Source: Ischnura elegans (lineage: Eukaryota > Arthropoda > Insecta > Odonata > Coenagrionidae). Taken from it: 64,000 nucleotides of DNA. Every line of letters starts with the position of its first letter. Within the stretch, counting starts at the first letter, position 1. The notes beneath the pieces are model-generated. The model did not search any database. It worked only from the letters and a program-made list of their open reading frames with translations, and was not told the DNA's origin. The position numbers and the translations under genes are program-made. Of this stretch, positions 46,990 through 59,333 are shown piece after piece. Location: contig NC_060251.1 in assembly GCF_921293095.1 (NCBI RefSeq), forward strand, positions 89,142,566 to 89,206,565, given 5' to 3'.

Positions 46990-47250
46990 CAGGGGTCTGC
47001 AACCTTTTGATACGGAACAGCTAAAAGTTACGCAATCAGCTGCGTAGATATATTCCGACAGTGCCTCGACTACCGGCAATGTATTCATTATAGGGTCGCT
47101 TTATCCTCTCTCCTTTATATATTCATGGATTTTATCCTATTCGCAGTACATTTTTGAGTGTGGAAAATAAAATTTTTTAATTGCTAATTATCGCATGGAA
47201 CTAGAAGGCCACAATTTAACATCGAAAGAGCCGCAGGTTGCCGACCCCTG
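46990..47250. mobile_element. hAT MITE with 8-base target duplication
   Basis: The ends are CAGGGGTCTGCAACC on the left and, on the other strand, CAGGGGTCGGCAACC on the right: classic hAT termini. The flanks 'ttctaact' (46982-46989) and 'tcctaact' (47251-47258) are an 8-base target duplication with one mismatch. It is 261 bases long and non-coding. The element at 37731 is a more diverged relative. Confidence 0.9.
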
Positions 47251-47654
47251 TCCTAACTGTGAGTGGATTCAGGAAGGAATCGCGAGTGCATGGAGCCGTC
47301 ATTGAAAGTGGATGAGGCTAAGAATTGCGACCATGAGGAATTTCCCGAGGAAGTGGATGCGAGTGGGAATAACGCGTACTCTGTAATCGCAACTCATCAC
47401 TTTATTCTGAAATGTACCAGGGGACTACATAGATGAGGCCCAATTCAACCTCATATAAGGTTTATTTCTGTTGCCGCTTCGGTATTATTTTAATCAGTTT
47501 TCAAAAATATCGGCTGCGCGGGGATAGGTTTTTTGCGATCCACTTTTTTTCAAAACTTTGCTGTAACGCGTTTGAAATTGCGAGGAATAGTATTTACTTA
47601 AGTTACGAATTTGATAAATCACTTTATCACGAACGAAAATTTTGGTAATAACTA

Positions 47655-47889
47655 GTGGTGCCACGGTGCAGGAACGCATCGGAACGCCTTTCCGGCACTG
47701 TTTAACAAAAGACATTGTTAACTAACACTTTTTGTTGCCTCATAATTTCTAATGCACCAAAACTAATTTTTTTAATAAAATTTTAAATAGTTAATTGTAA
47801 TAAAAAAACACACACAGAGTAATGTTTCACTTATAAAAAAAGTTGAGGTAAGTGCGTTCCGGCACTGCTAATTTTGCCATGATCTCACG
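47655..47889 (-). repeat. 'gcgttccggcac' repeat family, copy C
   Basis: Read on the minus strand it begins 'gtgagatcatggcaaaatta', then CAGTGCCGGAACGC. It passes through 'attactctgtgtg' and 'gaggcaacaaaa', and ends 'cagtgccggaaaggcgttcc'. The two CAGTGCCGGAA blocks show what the family's ends may be. Confidence 0.7.
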
Positions 47890-47934
47890 GGTTATAACCC
47901 TTAATTATACCTTTTTTCCCCATCAAACTCTGAT

Positions 47935-48065
47935 CACTTTGTCCTTCAACGATGCGAGTGCTGACTTCGTAAACCTATAATGCGCGGTGTGTGACAACCC
48001 TTCTGGTGGATGATTTGAGAATCCCGTAGACCATATAAGCTAATAATCCCCTTTTGTAATATTCG
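47935..48065 (+). repeat. Diverged copy 3 of the 16587/18183 repeat
   Basis: It shares, in order, a 'cgatgcgagtg.tgacttcgtaaacc' block, 'aatgcgcggt.tg.gacaac' and 'ccttttgtaatattcgt' with copy 2 at 18183-18345. It is more diverged than copies 1 and 2 are from each other. Confidence 0.55.
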
Positions 48066-48122
48066 TATGTACCAGTATCAGTTAAACCCTTGACTAGAGT
48101 CGTGAATATTTGTTACACTATC

Positions 48123-48632
48123 AGTGGCGTGCGGTCTGGGAGACCGCATTAAATCAAGTATTCATAAAATGTTGCGAAGGCATTTTTATTGCTTAGGTTT
48201 GTGATTATTTATCTTCTAAACTATTCCAGACTTTATATTTTATGTGTTACCAAAACAAATCAATTTCTCGGTAAAAAATTAATTAAATACAGGATCCAAA
48301 AACTGATATCACACACACTTGAATTATCATTATCGTTTTTAAGTGTCAATATCTCGCCATAATTAAATATAAGGCCTTAAATGTTAAAGCAAGATTGCTA
48401 ACTAATACGAAACGATTGAAATTTATCTTGTTTTTTCCTTTTCTTTATGCATTCTGCAGACGTGACGCGAGGTCTCTCTGACCGGTAATCGAATTAATTT
48501 GTACTGAATTTAATAATAAAAACGTTTAACTTTAATAGTGTTATATCCTTATTATGCAAAAATTTGAAGCTAACGATGATTTTAGATATTTAAAAACAGA
48601 CAATTTGAACAAAACAGACCGCACGTCACCTT
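48123..48632. mobile_element. Non-autonomous DNA element with 'agtggcgtgcggtctg' ends
   Basis: The left end 'agtggcgtgcggtctg' and the right end, on the other strand 'aaggtgacgtgcggtctg', are inverted repeats of about 16-18 bases with few mismatches, 510 bases apart. The interior is AT-rich and non-coding. I could not settle the target duplication, so the superfamily is open. Confidence 0.65.
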
Positions 48633-49980
48633 TATAGGGTTATATCGATAGCGGAAAGCAAGGTGGTTTCCTATTATTTTTTTATTGCCTAAATCGAAAG
48701 TTTATTACTCCTGGAGTACGCATTTCCCACTTTAAGGTTTTTAAATGACGATATCTCTTTTTCGCGATTAAATAAAAAATGAATTTTTTCAAGCGCGCGA
48801 AAACGCGACGGATAAGTATGAACGCTGGGAAAAGCCCGTGTGACGTCATTCTGAATCCCGCTTTTGCCGTGTGAGGTGACGTTGGGGCGAGGATATTGTG
48901 CGCCGCTGCGATACTGGGTGCTAGCAGCTAGCAGCGTACCCTGCTAGCAGGTAGCGCTTGGCTTAATTAAGGATTATTAATACCTTATCAAACGATGGAA
49001 ACTTTCCGACTATAAGCAGTTTTAATAGGTGATTATTAAGATATGTTTCCCTGAAGTCTGTGCCTCATGCATGCATTGGTAATCTCAGACTATGTAAAAT
49101 TCCTATCTACTCGTATAGAAACTAGGTCCCTGTGACGTCACGTGGAGTGGCATCGCATGGGCGCCAGTCTGGCCTTTTTCAAATGCAATTAAAATTGACC
49201 ATTGCCATTCGTCTAAACTGGGAATTCTAAAACCAAATAATTTGTATATTATGAATACACTAATGGTGGGTAACGAATCGCAATCAATGCCTTTCGTTTT
49301 CTTTGATGTAGGAAACTACCCTATTGTTTAGCCCACCTCTACGCCTGAGTAGATGATTTCCCTGACAGGTACCAACTTTTCAATTCGCTTGCTGCTGCTT
49401 TTTCCAATGGCGTACAAAGGTGGTGCATAACCTTCCGCCATCTGATAAGGACAGCACGCGTTTTAGACGTGATTCGTGTTCGCCCACTCTCCGCGCCTGT
49501 CCGTGATGGGGCCTTTGCCAAAAAACGGAGAAAGTGAGACGGCTGCGATGACACGAGGGCGACGTTGCGCGCGTCGATTATTCTTTGTTTTTTTTATTTT
49601 GGACCCATTCCACGTCCCGCATGTGCGTGAAATTCGAACGATATGTCTTAACAGAAGGGGGCCAATATATCTCGCCGGATAGTTTCGTAAAAAGGAAAGC
49701 AAAAGTGGGGGATGTACAAAAAGAGGACGAGCCGCCCCATTGTCGTGGTGGTGTCCAACGTCGTCGGAAACAAATCCTGCCCTTACATCAGTCCCCTCAC
49801 ACGCCCTCTTGCGTTGTTTTCACCTAACCGCCGTCGAGGAATTTCGGCCCGCGTTGCGTCATCGCCGATTCGAATCATCGCTTGATTGAGGAAGCTCTGC
49901 CGATACAAGCGTATGACGACAGGTTTTCATTACTTCCGCTGATTGAAAAACTCAAGGAGGTTAAATAGACGAGACTCCAA

Positions 49981-50170
49981 TCCGTCCCGAAGAAGTTTTA
50001 CCAATGCTGCCATTTGGAGTGATTTGAAGTCACTTTTCTTAAGTCCGAAGCGCAGCGATGAGCACTGGGCGAACTATTTATTCCCATTGTTTTCAAATAT
50101 TCGCCTTTGTGAGGAATGCCACCATAAATTAATGGTTCCATTAGATGCTATAATGAAAAATATCAGTAAA
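49981..50170 (+). repeat. Diverged repeat pair, copy 1
   Basis: It shares with 50641-50830 the ordered blocks 'gaagaagttttaccaatgct'/'cgaaggtttatttatgct', 'gagtgatttgaagtc'/'gagcggttctgaatc', 'aagcgcagcgatgag'/'cgcagcgtggagatgag' and, at the end, 'ccattagatgctat'/'ctattagatggtat'. It is probably a dispersed repeat of about 190 bases. Confidence 0.5.
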
Positions 50171-50640
50171 AAATGAATTCAGCAGATTTGGGCGTGATAT
50201 AAGGGAAGTTCAACATATCGAAATGAAAGGTAATTGCACTTTCCTGGTGGTAAGAATAAAAAAAGTGGAAATATCCAACTACCTTTTATTTAAATAAATC
50301 AATTATATTGTTTGTCAAATGAGACATTGACGTATTTCCACATGATTTATTGGAACTCGACTCGTTTTGTTGGTACTACAACATTATAAAGTTTGCTATG
50401 ACGACGAACGCCTCGTGTTCAAAGAAATCCTATGAAAATATTGTAATATCTCATTTAACTAATATTAAGTTCCACTAGATATATACTAATGTTGAGAACC
50501 AAAAGATGTCAATAACTGTTAAAATTCCTGACTTCAGCAAGTTTTTCCGCAACATTTGGTTTACTCTAATGTCAGCGTCGCTTGTTTGCACAGCGTAACC
50601 TTCCTATTGAAAACCCAAGGGAACTAAGCAAGGGATGGCC

Positions 50641-50830
50641 CATGTTTGTTTCGCCGAAGGTTTATTTATGCTGTCATTCTGAGCGGTTCTGAATCTTTTT
50701 TTTTATTTCCGCAGCGTGGAGATGAGAGTAATTCGATCCAATTTTTTAACCTGTATTTGGAGCGCAAAATTTTCACTAGCGAGGAAAAGCACAGAAAGAA
50801 TTATGAATCTATTAGATGGTATCCAACGAA
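50641..50830 (+). repeat. Diverged repeat pair, copy 2
   Basis: Partner of 49981-50170, 660 bases downstream in the same orientation. Both could be copies of one repeat family or an old local duplication; the open frames across them differ and carry no recognisable domain. Confidence 0.5.
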
Positions 50831-50917
50831 ATGACCTTTGGATTTTTCTCCTAAGAGAAAAATCTGCCAATTTTGTATGTAAATTAAGTAATGGTTTCGC
50901 TAGTAGTGGACCCCGTT

Positions 50918-50931
50918 GTCTCCATGGCAAC
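50918..50931 (-). promoter_or_regulatory. Candidate RFX-type X-box
   Basis: On the minus strand GTTGCCATGGAGAC matches the RFX transcription-factor X-box pattern (GTTGCC-AT-GG-N-N-AC). It sits at the edge of a small GC-rich patch (50905-51110) in AT-rich DNA. No start of a gene is recognised nearby, so relevance is uncertain. Confidence 0.3.
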
Positions 50932-53900
50932 GCGGGTTTGTCCCTTTCTCCTACCTTCCATCTATCTCTTCACCCTCGAGGCGTCGACGGGCTCCTAACC
51001 CATCCATCCTTCCCAGCCATCCCTCCCAGCCATTACATTCACCGGATGATCGCACGTATCAGTTGAATTACTGGGTCCCGGCCCCGGTGTTATATCTTTT
51101 AAAGGTCCCTCTTGGGCTCTCATTCGATATCCTTTAGAAGGTATAGTTAAAAATACCAAGTTCGAATTAAAGTCCTAATTATGGCGCATTTTCCCGTGTA
51201 ATGCGGGTCGCTCTACGTCAGGATCGCTAATTTTTTTCCAGTACTTGGTTTCCTGAATGACAAATCAAGAGAGACTGCATAGTGGAAGCACTGTCCATTA
51301 GTCCGTTACTTCAAAGTTTTATTTATTCTGCCTTTTCGTGTGATTTCTAAATATATAATTTACAATTTTGTGATGATTTTTTATTTGATTTTCTTTAATT
51401 TTTTATGAGCAATTTTTACGAATAATTTTTGCACATTTCCTTTCATGAGGAAGTGTTGAGGCGATAGCTTTGGTAGTTATGGAGGTGTAGTTCTGAAGAA
51501 ATAGTGAGTGTTTATAGTTTTCCGAATGGTCATTTGGAATTCATGACTTCAATCCATGCATGATTTTTCGTAGGGGCTATGTAATACGTTCGAATCTACT
51601 TACATTTTAATTTTAATGATTCATTCATTTCTAAATTACGCAGAAATTATTCATCGTGAATTTCCAAACATTTCAGTATTGCGTCAAGGAGCTTTAAACA
51701 CCAGTCTAATATTGTAATGTATTTCTATAACATAAGCATGAAATGTTTTCGTAATGTTAGGATTTTTCATTAGCTTGAATCAAAGTACTCAAACTTATGA
51801 TTAATGCGGAGCAAGATTTAAAACCAAATTTTCTATATGGCGTGACCGCTAATACAAGTTAGATAAGGCTCACAACTATCTTATAAAATCGAGATAATAT
51901 TTCTATCTACTTATCTTTTACAACGTTCTTCAGATTTTGGAAGATAAGCTATTAATTCTGACTTATGAGCTATGAGTTGAGAGGAAGTAATCATCAATGA
52001 TTGAATATAGGACTGTTTTATTGGAATTTATATTTAAGCTTGCAGATAATTAGCGGATCAATGTTATCAGATTTTTGAAACTATTTATTCAATATCTTGG
52101 TTTTACACGTGATTCCTTTTTAATTGTTTCGTAAATATTTTATTTCACCTTGCATTATATTCACTCCCCTCATGGCTATTTTTCATTAAGTAGAGTCAGA
52201 AATACTATGCATTGAAATTTTGTTTCCACCAAATTGACCAATGACTGACTATCTTAGCTCTCAAAAGAGATATTTAGAATACTATTTCAGATCTGGGACT
52301 GAAAGTACTCTATAAATGATCTCAGATGGCATACAGCATACCTGTTTGGCATACTATGAGCCCGATGCGTCATATTTCTCAGAAATCATCCAACCACATT
52401 TTTCGCTTTTGGCTTTACGACTATTTATTATGGAATCATATAGTTGGATCATAAATGCAAAATAAATTCTGTAATAATTTGATTTGGGGACTAACTAGTC
52501 GATATTCTTGTACAAAACTGTGTACCCTGTGTGTAAATCAGTACGGAAATATATACTGCAATGCAGTGAATCCCTTTTTGAATGTTCTGGTCGGTAGATT
52601 TTGAGGGGAAAGTTTTCATATACCTTTCTTGAAAAGATGTTTTCGAGATGATATTGGGCGAGATAATAAAAGGTGAATAAAAAAATGCTTGTTTTTTTTT
52701 TTCTTTTCAGGATCAGTTACTGTGATTATTTTCAGCCTCATAGTAACTTTGGTTACGGACATTTCAATTTATTTTCACAGCTATTCGTGAGTAATTGAAT
52801 GAAAAATTTCACCTCCCCGTTTTTCCGTTCCTAGGTCATTGATCTTAGAAACAGCTCAGAACTTGCTAATTTGGGTGCATTTTTTTCAATATGGAATGGT
52901 AAATGGGAAGAAAAACACAATCATTCCTTCCAAATAATTAAGGAAGAAGACAAATGCTCGCATATAACTCCACTACTGTTTAAGCTATCGGAGAGGGGAA
53001 GTTTGGAATTGTGTATGTATTTTCCATAATAATATAATTCAAAGAAAATATACCGTCGATGAAAATGATTAGGCAAACATTATGGGAAATATTTTGATGC
53101 TATGTGATTTGTAAAGTAATATCATATTTTTGAGGTATGTGACTAACGAGTAGCATGCTATTTCTTGAGTTCCTAATGCTGTAATTATTTCATCGTTCAT
53201 CCCTTTTGCAATGTAATTCTGTTATATATAGCTTGTGGAGAAGGCTCTTTTATGAGTATTACCATTATTTGCGAATAATATTATTCTTGAAAGCTCTTAC
53301 AAGCAGATCATTTTACAAAGATAAAAGAGAAAGCAGAGCATAGGAGATTATTTTATATTAGAAGAACATGCTTTGATTTTGAAAAACATGTAAAAGTTAA
53401 GATTTTGGTGCGAATTGAGGATTGTTAATTCACTTTCATTCCAATGAAATATTTCTTTCTCTACCGATTCCTTCCTATCAGATGGGAAAGTTATTATTCG
53501 ATGCAATCACAAAATTGTTGTGTGTATGTTTACGGTTAATGGCACGCATCTACATGAATGTAATAAGCCACCATGAAATTATGAGGGGAAAACGGTGTAT
53601 TATACGCCAAAGTTCACTCAAAATATGCAAGAACCATTGTAAATTCTTTGCTATAATAGTTTTCATAGGTGTTAAATAGAGTACTATAAAAAATTGGTAA
53701 CAATAAGACGCATACACAAAATTTAACGTTTACGATAGCTATTAGTTTAAATAATAAACGTATTTAAAAACTTTGCGATGAATATCGCGAAACCATTAAC
53801 ATGTAACGCATTATAACTCAAGTGGTTGCGTGGCGCCAACCAAACTCCTAAAACAACAAAACATCAAAATGACAAATATGACAAATCAGATAATCATATT

Positions 53901-54568
53901 GATGAATATTTTAGGGCCATATAATAATAAGATACAAGGAATATGAGTTCTCTAACTATGAAAATATGATGTTGGCAAGGAAAAGAAAATAGCCTGTCGT
54001 TTGGTAGACGCCACGAGACCAACCAACCAACCATCAAAGGGTTTATATTATACCATCGCCTTCACCCGAACGCATACCAGTTCCCAATTGGTTACAGTAG
54101 CCATGTCAGTAATGTTGATATTTATTAATTATTGAATTAACGCCTGCTATCTGCCAACTAGTCCTTTTAGTGGACCTATATTAGGTGCTTCGCGGACGAT
54201 AGTTTTGCAATATTACCTCTTCGAGACCCAACACATGAAAATTATGCTGAATATTTCGTAAGGCAATACATTTTTCTTTTGAGCCTATTTGACCATCGCA
54301 TAAACCTTATTTTTCAGCTAAAAAGTTTTTTTTCAAGCGGGAGAGAAGCTATCATTCGCAAATTGCTTAAATCGTAGTAAATCGAGTGAGTAATTTTCAA
54401 GTTTAAATTACAGGTTTATGCTAAGGAATGGATGGCTTAGCATTAGATCATGTCCTCATACAAACCCCTGTGGTAGACGATGCCAGCGTGTATTCCTGCG
54501 GAATGCGGACATACTGGAAAAATTTGACTTGTATGATGTTAGGCATTATGTGGTGGAAGTTCCTAATA

Positions 54569-54744
54569 TAAGTAAAATTGGGCATTGCAATATTTCCACT
54601 TTTTTTTAGTTTTATTTTTGACTTTACGCGTTTTTTTCGTTGCTACAAACAACATTAAAACTTGATAATTTTGTTTGTAGCAACGAAACGCGTAGTGTCA
54701 AAAATATAACTCAGAGGAAATATTGCAATTTCCAATATTACTTA
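54569..54744. repeat. Snap-back palindromic element
   Basis: The outer arms 'taagtaaaattgg' and 'ccaatattactta' pair, as do 'attgcaatatttcc' with 'ggaaatattgcaat' and 'cgttgctacaaac' with 'gtttgtagcaacg'. The loop lies near 54651-54674. The right half holds 'gcaacgaaacgcg', then 'aaaaatataa' and 'gaggaaat', in the order seen in the other snap-back elements. It lies about 160 bases below the signal-peptide exon of gene 2, within the intron. Confidence 0.75.
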
Positions 54745-54906
54745 TGGCAAAGTTTGGATTAGGTGTGCCCAACAAGCTGTTTTTCCTCAAGCTTATAGTT
54801 TAGCGCTAGATTAATTTGAACAGAACGCGATCAAATTCTGAATGAATGAGTTAGTTCTTTACTAAATGACTAATATAATTGATTGGTTACTCATAGGCCA
54901 TATTAC

Positions 54907-55115
54907 CCGTGGAATGTCGGCGGTTGTATTTGTACGCTCAGATGCCTTGGCTCATCCCATATCTGCTGGTACGCCATTCCATACTGGTTACTGTAAAGCG
55001 TGGCGTAGTTCGATGGATATGCAGCGCCGGTGCTGAAGAAATGTGCTTGCGTCGTGTGCAGGATGAAGATCCACGCGAGGGCTGCATTCAATGACGAACG
55101 GAGCACAGACGTCTC
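54907..55115 (-). CDS. Gene 2, signal-peptide exon (residues 2-71)
   Basis: The acceptor TTTTTTGCAG precedes 55115. The exon starts in phase 0 with GAG. It contains no in-frame ATG ahead of the signal sequence, so the start must lie in an earlier exon; the exon at 59754 ends exactly in ATG in phase 0. Residues 2-25 form a signal peptide (SSLNAALAWIFILHTTQA) with predicted cleavage before HFF. The mature part is Tyr/Ser/Asn/Gln-rich (YPSNYATLYSNQYGMAYQQ) and has no cysteine. The exon ends CACGG with a donor GTAATA at 54906 in phase 2. If the donor is not used, translation stops at the TAA at 54905-54903, giving a 71-residue secreted peptide. The phase match with two candidate acceptors downstream (45070 and 36547) favours splicing. 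Confidence 0.7.
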
Positions 55116-57256
55116 CTGCAAAAAAGGAAATATTTAACTATATATTATGCTAACATCCATACTTTTGCAAGCTTTGAAATCTCCGATAAAGGAAGAGAAA
55201 TAAAAATAATGGATTTATTTCTTTTGGATAAGATAGGAAGTGACGTGGTCTAGCATGATCAGCCGTTACCAACACACATTATAATTGATAGATTTTCATG
55301 AAAAAATTTCGAGTCGAACTCGCTCTCACCATTTAAGGAGTTTATATTTGACCTCTTCAGTTTTTAGTTGGCCTATTCTCTTTCATTCTAGCAGTTAAAC
55401 ATATTTTCTTCCTATCCCTTACTCCATTATCCTTTCCCTCTCACTCGAAGCCATGATCCCCTCTTGGCTACTGAATGGTTGAGATTTAGCCGTTGCGCAG
55501 TGTCAATGTTCGTTTTTCTTTTTATGAACTTATACTGGTAACGGCCAAGTGTTTTATTTCGTCCTCGCTTAAACGATGGCACGCATGTAGGTGAAATCGA
55601 CTGTGGGATTGAGTCACATATTTAGGGCGGGTTCATTTATGCTCATAATTTTTCTTGTTGCAATCCTCATTAGACAATCGACTGTTAAAAAATTGCTCCT
55701 CAAATAATGTAAGTTATACAATTTATTAAAATACTAATCGACAATAGTGTTCGTAGGTATGTTTTTTTCGTGCTCTGAATGGTTGGCATCTTTAATTTTT
55801 AGAATTCCATTTTGAATAAGGATGATAAAATGCTTGGCTTGCTACAGTTTAACTTTTATTTTCGACTTTTCACTGTTCAGGTAGTTGATATGGTGCATTG
55901 GAACTAGTTAAATATTAGGATTTAAGTTAAATTTAAAGGATAAAAGTTAATTTGTAGGAACGAAAATTTTATTTTCCTAAATTACACTGTTTTCGATTAT
56001 TTTTCGGTAATTCAAATGACTTGAAAACATATAATCTTAAATATAAAACTAATATTTTTACGCTCAATAGCGTTATTTTAAATATTTTTCATTGCTGAAA
56101 CTGATTGTATTTATTTAGGAGAGTACGGGAATATATCATACGCCAATCAGTGAAGAAAATTGATAAAACTTCACTTCCCCTATTTTATCACTTTTTAGGA
56201 ATTATATATTTAGTCGAATCCCCAGTGTATAAGGTTGCAAATGAGCGGTTGCCATGTACTCACGCCAGTAAAATTGATGACACTACGTGTATAATACCAG
56301 TTTAATAAATACAGTGTAAACAAATCGTTCAAGCGTAAATGGGTGAGATTATGTTTCCTGGGCGTCTTTTTACAAAGTATCCACTACTTATTACAGATAC
56401 TTAAAAGATGATGTGGATGTATTGGAAAGATGGTTAGATAAAGTAAAAATAAGTTTTGAAAGTCCACGTGAAATTTAGAAGTGGCAACAGAAAACTCCAC
56501 GCATTCGATCCTTAACTAGAAAAATTAAATTTAAAGGCGAGTCAAGAGCTTACTTCACTTTGGATAACTGCGTATCCATTTGTGAGCACTTTTGCTGTAT
56601 TTTAAATGTGAATTAACTTACTATTACAAAATCATTCAACCGGTTAAAGTGGTTTTCCATGGAATATTTTGGTAATTACTCTGGGATGGCTACCCTTCCA
56701 AGTATTGACTTCCCCTTAAATATTTCCTGGATACCGAGAAGCGAGAAATATTATTTCCAAATCAAGTTCATGATTAAATTACATTGGTTTCTTGCCTTTG
56801 TACGAGTGTATAGGCTTTTGTATCTCTAGCCCTGTTTCGTATTTCATTGCGCTAACAAAATATGATGATCAGAGAGGTATGTTGTAACATGTCCCCCAAG
56901 CTCATTAAAATGCATTGATTACATCATCCAAGCGTTCATCGAAAAAAATGCTTACTCATTACCATGTTTTCAGTCACATAACCCAATCATGTCTCCCATT
57001 GATGTCATTAATTCTTTCACTTTCGGTTTTTTTCCCGGGCAAATTTGAAACGCTCTATTTCGCTAGAACTTTGTTTTCCTATGATGAGAGTGCTTGAAGT
57101 GCACGATAATAGCGATTGATACATGAATACTAAATTAATTACTTACACCAAGGATTGTCTATCAAGTTTCAAACAATAAATTTTTGATATTAACAAAGAA
57201 AATAAATGCCAAAGTAATATATTCTTCTCACCACTCTCTCTTGTTTATTCTACTTT

Positions 57257-57554
57257 TAAGGGCAATGGAATTCCTCCTAGCACCTCTTGGTGTAAATCCG
57301 ATGGCAAAATTTAACCCTATATAAATAACATATTACCTCTATCTTTTGTTTCTATTGCATGGAAGATGAAGACCTTGACCAATGTAAAAATTGGCCTCTG
57401 TGAATCATGATTCTCGCTAGCGCAACTATTTCTATATCAACTGCGAAATCTCGTCGAAATGGGCGAAGTGCCAAAGTAATGGGTGCTGGCATAGGGTTAA
57501 ATTGTGCCATTGGATTTACACCAAGAGGTGCTAGGAGGAATTCCATTGCCCTTA
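57257..57554. mobile_element. MITE with 64-base terminal inverted repeats
   Basis: 57257-57320 and 57491-57554 are reverse complements with two mismatches in 64 positions, beginning TAAGGGCAATGG at the left end and mirrored at the right. The 170-base centre is unique and non-coding. Long, nearly identical arms indicate a fairly recent insertion. The target duplication is ambiguous, so I do not assign a superfamily. Confidence 0.85.
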
Positions 57555-59333
57555 TTCTTCATTCCAACTGTGAGAGCGTTACAAGAAAAATTCAACATTT
57601 CAACTTTTTTTCAACAAATTCATTTTCAACATTTATAGAGTGCGTTTGACACAAAATATTGCCAACCATCACTATTTCTGTGAAACCCTTGTTTGTAACG
57701 ATATCACTGATGATTTTCTCTCTGAAAGACAATAATTGGTACTAATGGGTCACGAACTATTTCTATCTATTTCTTTAACATCAACTCAACTATTAGATCG
57801 ATCACAAACAATGTCATTGTGAATTCGTTTGAGTTAACGAAATATTTGAAATGGTTAAAGGTATATTTGATGTGTTTATGAATGAAAAATTCTCTGTAGA
57901 TAAAAAAAAATAGGAAAAATTAGATAGGTAGATAAAACATAGTCTCGTAATTGGAATAGCGGAGTTATCCGAGTTGTTTAGGGGTTGCAATTCTCAACTT
58001 ACGATTGGAATAAGTGTTATATCCTTATGGAAAATTCGGTTGTGCTGTTTATGTGTATTTCTAGAGTAAAACTCAAATGTGACTTCTTTATCAGGCTCTG
58101 CGAATGCTCATAACTAAACTTTGTATTCTGTGACTAACATCATACAATGGAAAATAGTTTTTCGCGAGTATGCTAATTCAATTAGGGCGAAATCGTGACA
58201 AAAATCTGTGCCACACATCGTGAATATTCATTAAATCTACTCTGAGCTATCAATACCAAAATTTTTAACCAAGTTTTAACTGCGTAGCTGCGAAAAAAGT
58301 TTGGAAAACTTTGATAGAATCTTAAATTAGATAAATATCTTGAAAAGTTGAAAACAGTCTTTGCAATATTAACTGGACGGACCACTTACTCTCTGGACCA
58401 CTTACACTGACCGGTAATTTTCATTGACCTTCTATTAGTGGAAAACTTATTGAATTGAAATATCTTTATATTTTATATCTATATCTTTCAATTTTCCGGA
58501 TATAGAAATTAAACTCCTAATTAGAATTTACCTATATGAATTTAAAGGTACATGTCATAAAGCACTAAAAAAAAGGAATACAACTCCGAAATCGGGTTTA
58601 CCGTTGCCTACGCAACCATCATCGGTAAGGAGAATGTTTGTAAATTTCATTTCAGCCAATTAGCAGCTCCACCCCATTCTGTTTCCTTCACCTATATCTT
58701 GAAAATAAGCAAAGCGTGCTCTCAAAACTACAGTTTTCATATTCAGATGCAGAAATCGTTGACAAAAGTCTACTGCGTATACCCTGAAAATTTCAAGATC
58801 ATAGGATAAGTATTAAAGGAGTAAATCATCCCAGAAAAAGACAAAAGATGACTAGTATAGCGAGACAGATGTACTTTCTTTAGCTTCTAGGTATCCGAAT
58901 ATTCTACTGAGGAAAAATAGTTCACCTTGAGTTGGATTTGGGTAAGTATTCCCCGTTTACAAGTAAATGCCGTGAGCAGTAGCTTATGAAGGTTTAGTTG
59001 TTAAAGAAAACGCATCACTCCTCTACTGGTAAGATTTTTCAACACGAATAACTTGTTTCAAATTGAGGCGGTAATTTTGAAATTTTCTGGGTTAGCAGAG
59101 TAGTACTTCGACTACATTTTCCAGCATGTCAAGTATGAAAATTTTACAAGTGAAAAGATACGTTGATATGTTTTCATTTTATGACAATGAAATAAGTTCA
59201 AAAAGATAATTCTCTTTATGCTTTGAAAATTTCAAGATAACAATGTAATTTTTATTATATGTATTATTTGGAAATTGAAGTGATGCGTCTTCTTAATTGA
59301 TTTAAGCCTTTGGAAAAAATTAGAAATATATCG

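Larger units (their letters stand above)
45071..54906 (-). other. Gene 2, last intron, distal part
   Basis: This stretch completes an 18.4 kb intron if the 54906 donor joins 36547. It holds the SINE at 45249, the hAT-like MITE at 46990, repeats at 47655, 47935, 48123 and 49981/50641, and a snap-back element at 54569. The segments 45430-46980, 48640-49470 and 51140-54560 contain nothing that I recognise. A GC-richer patch at 49480-49880 has open frames but no supporting context. Confidence 0.5.
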
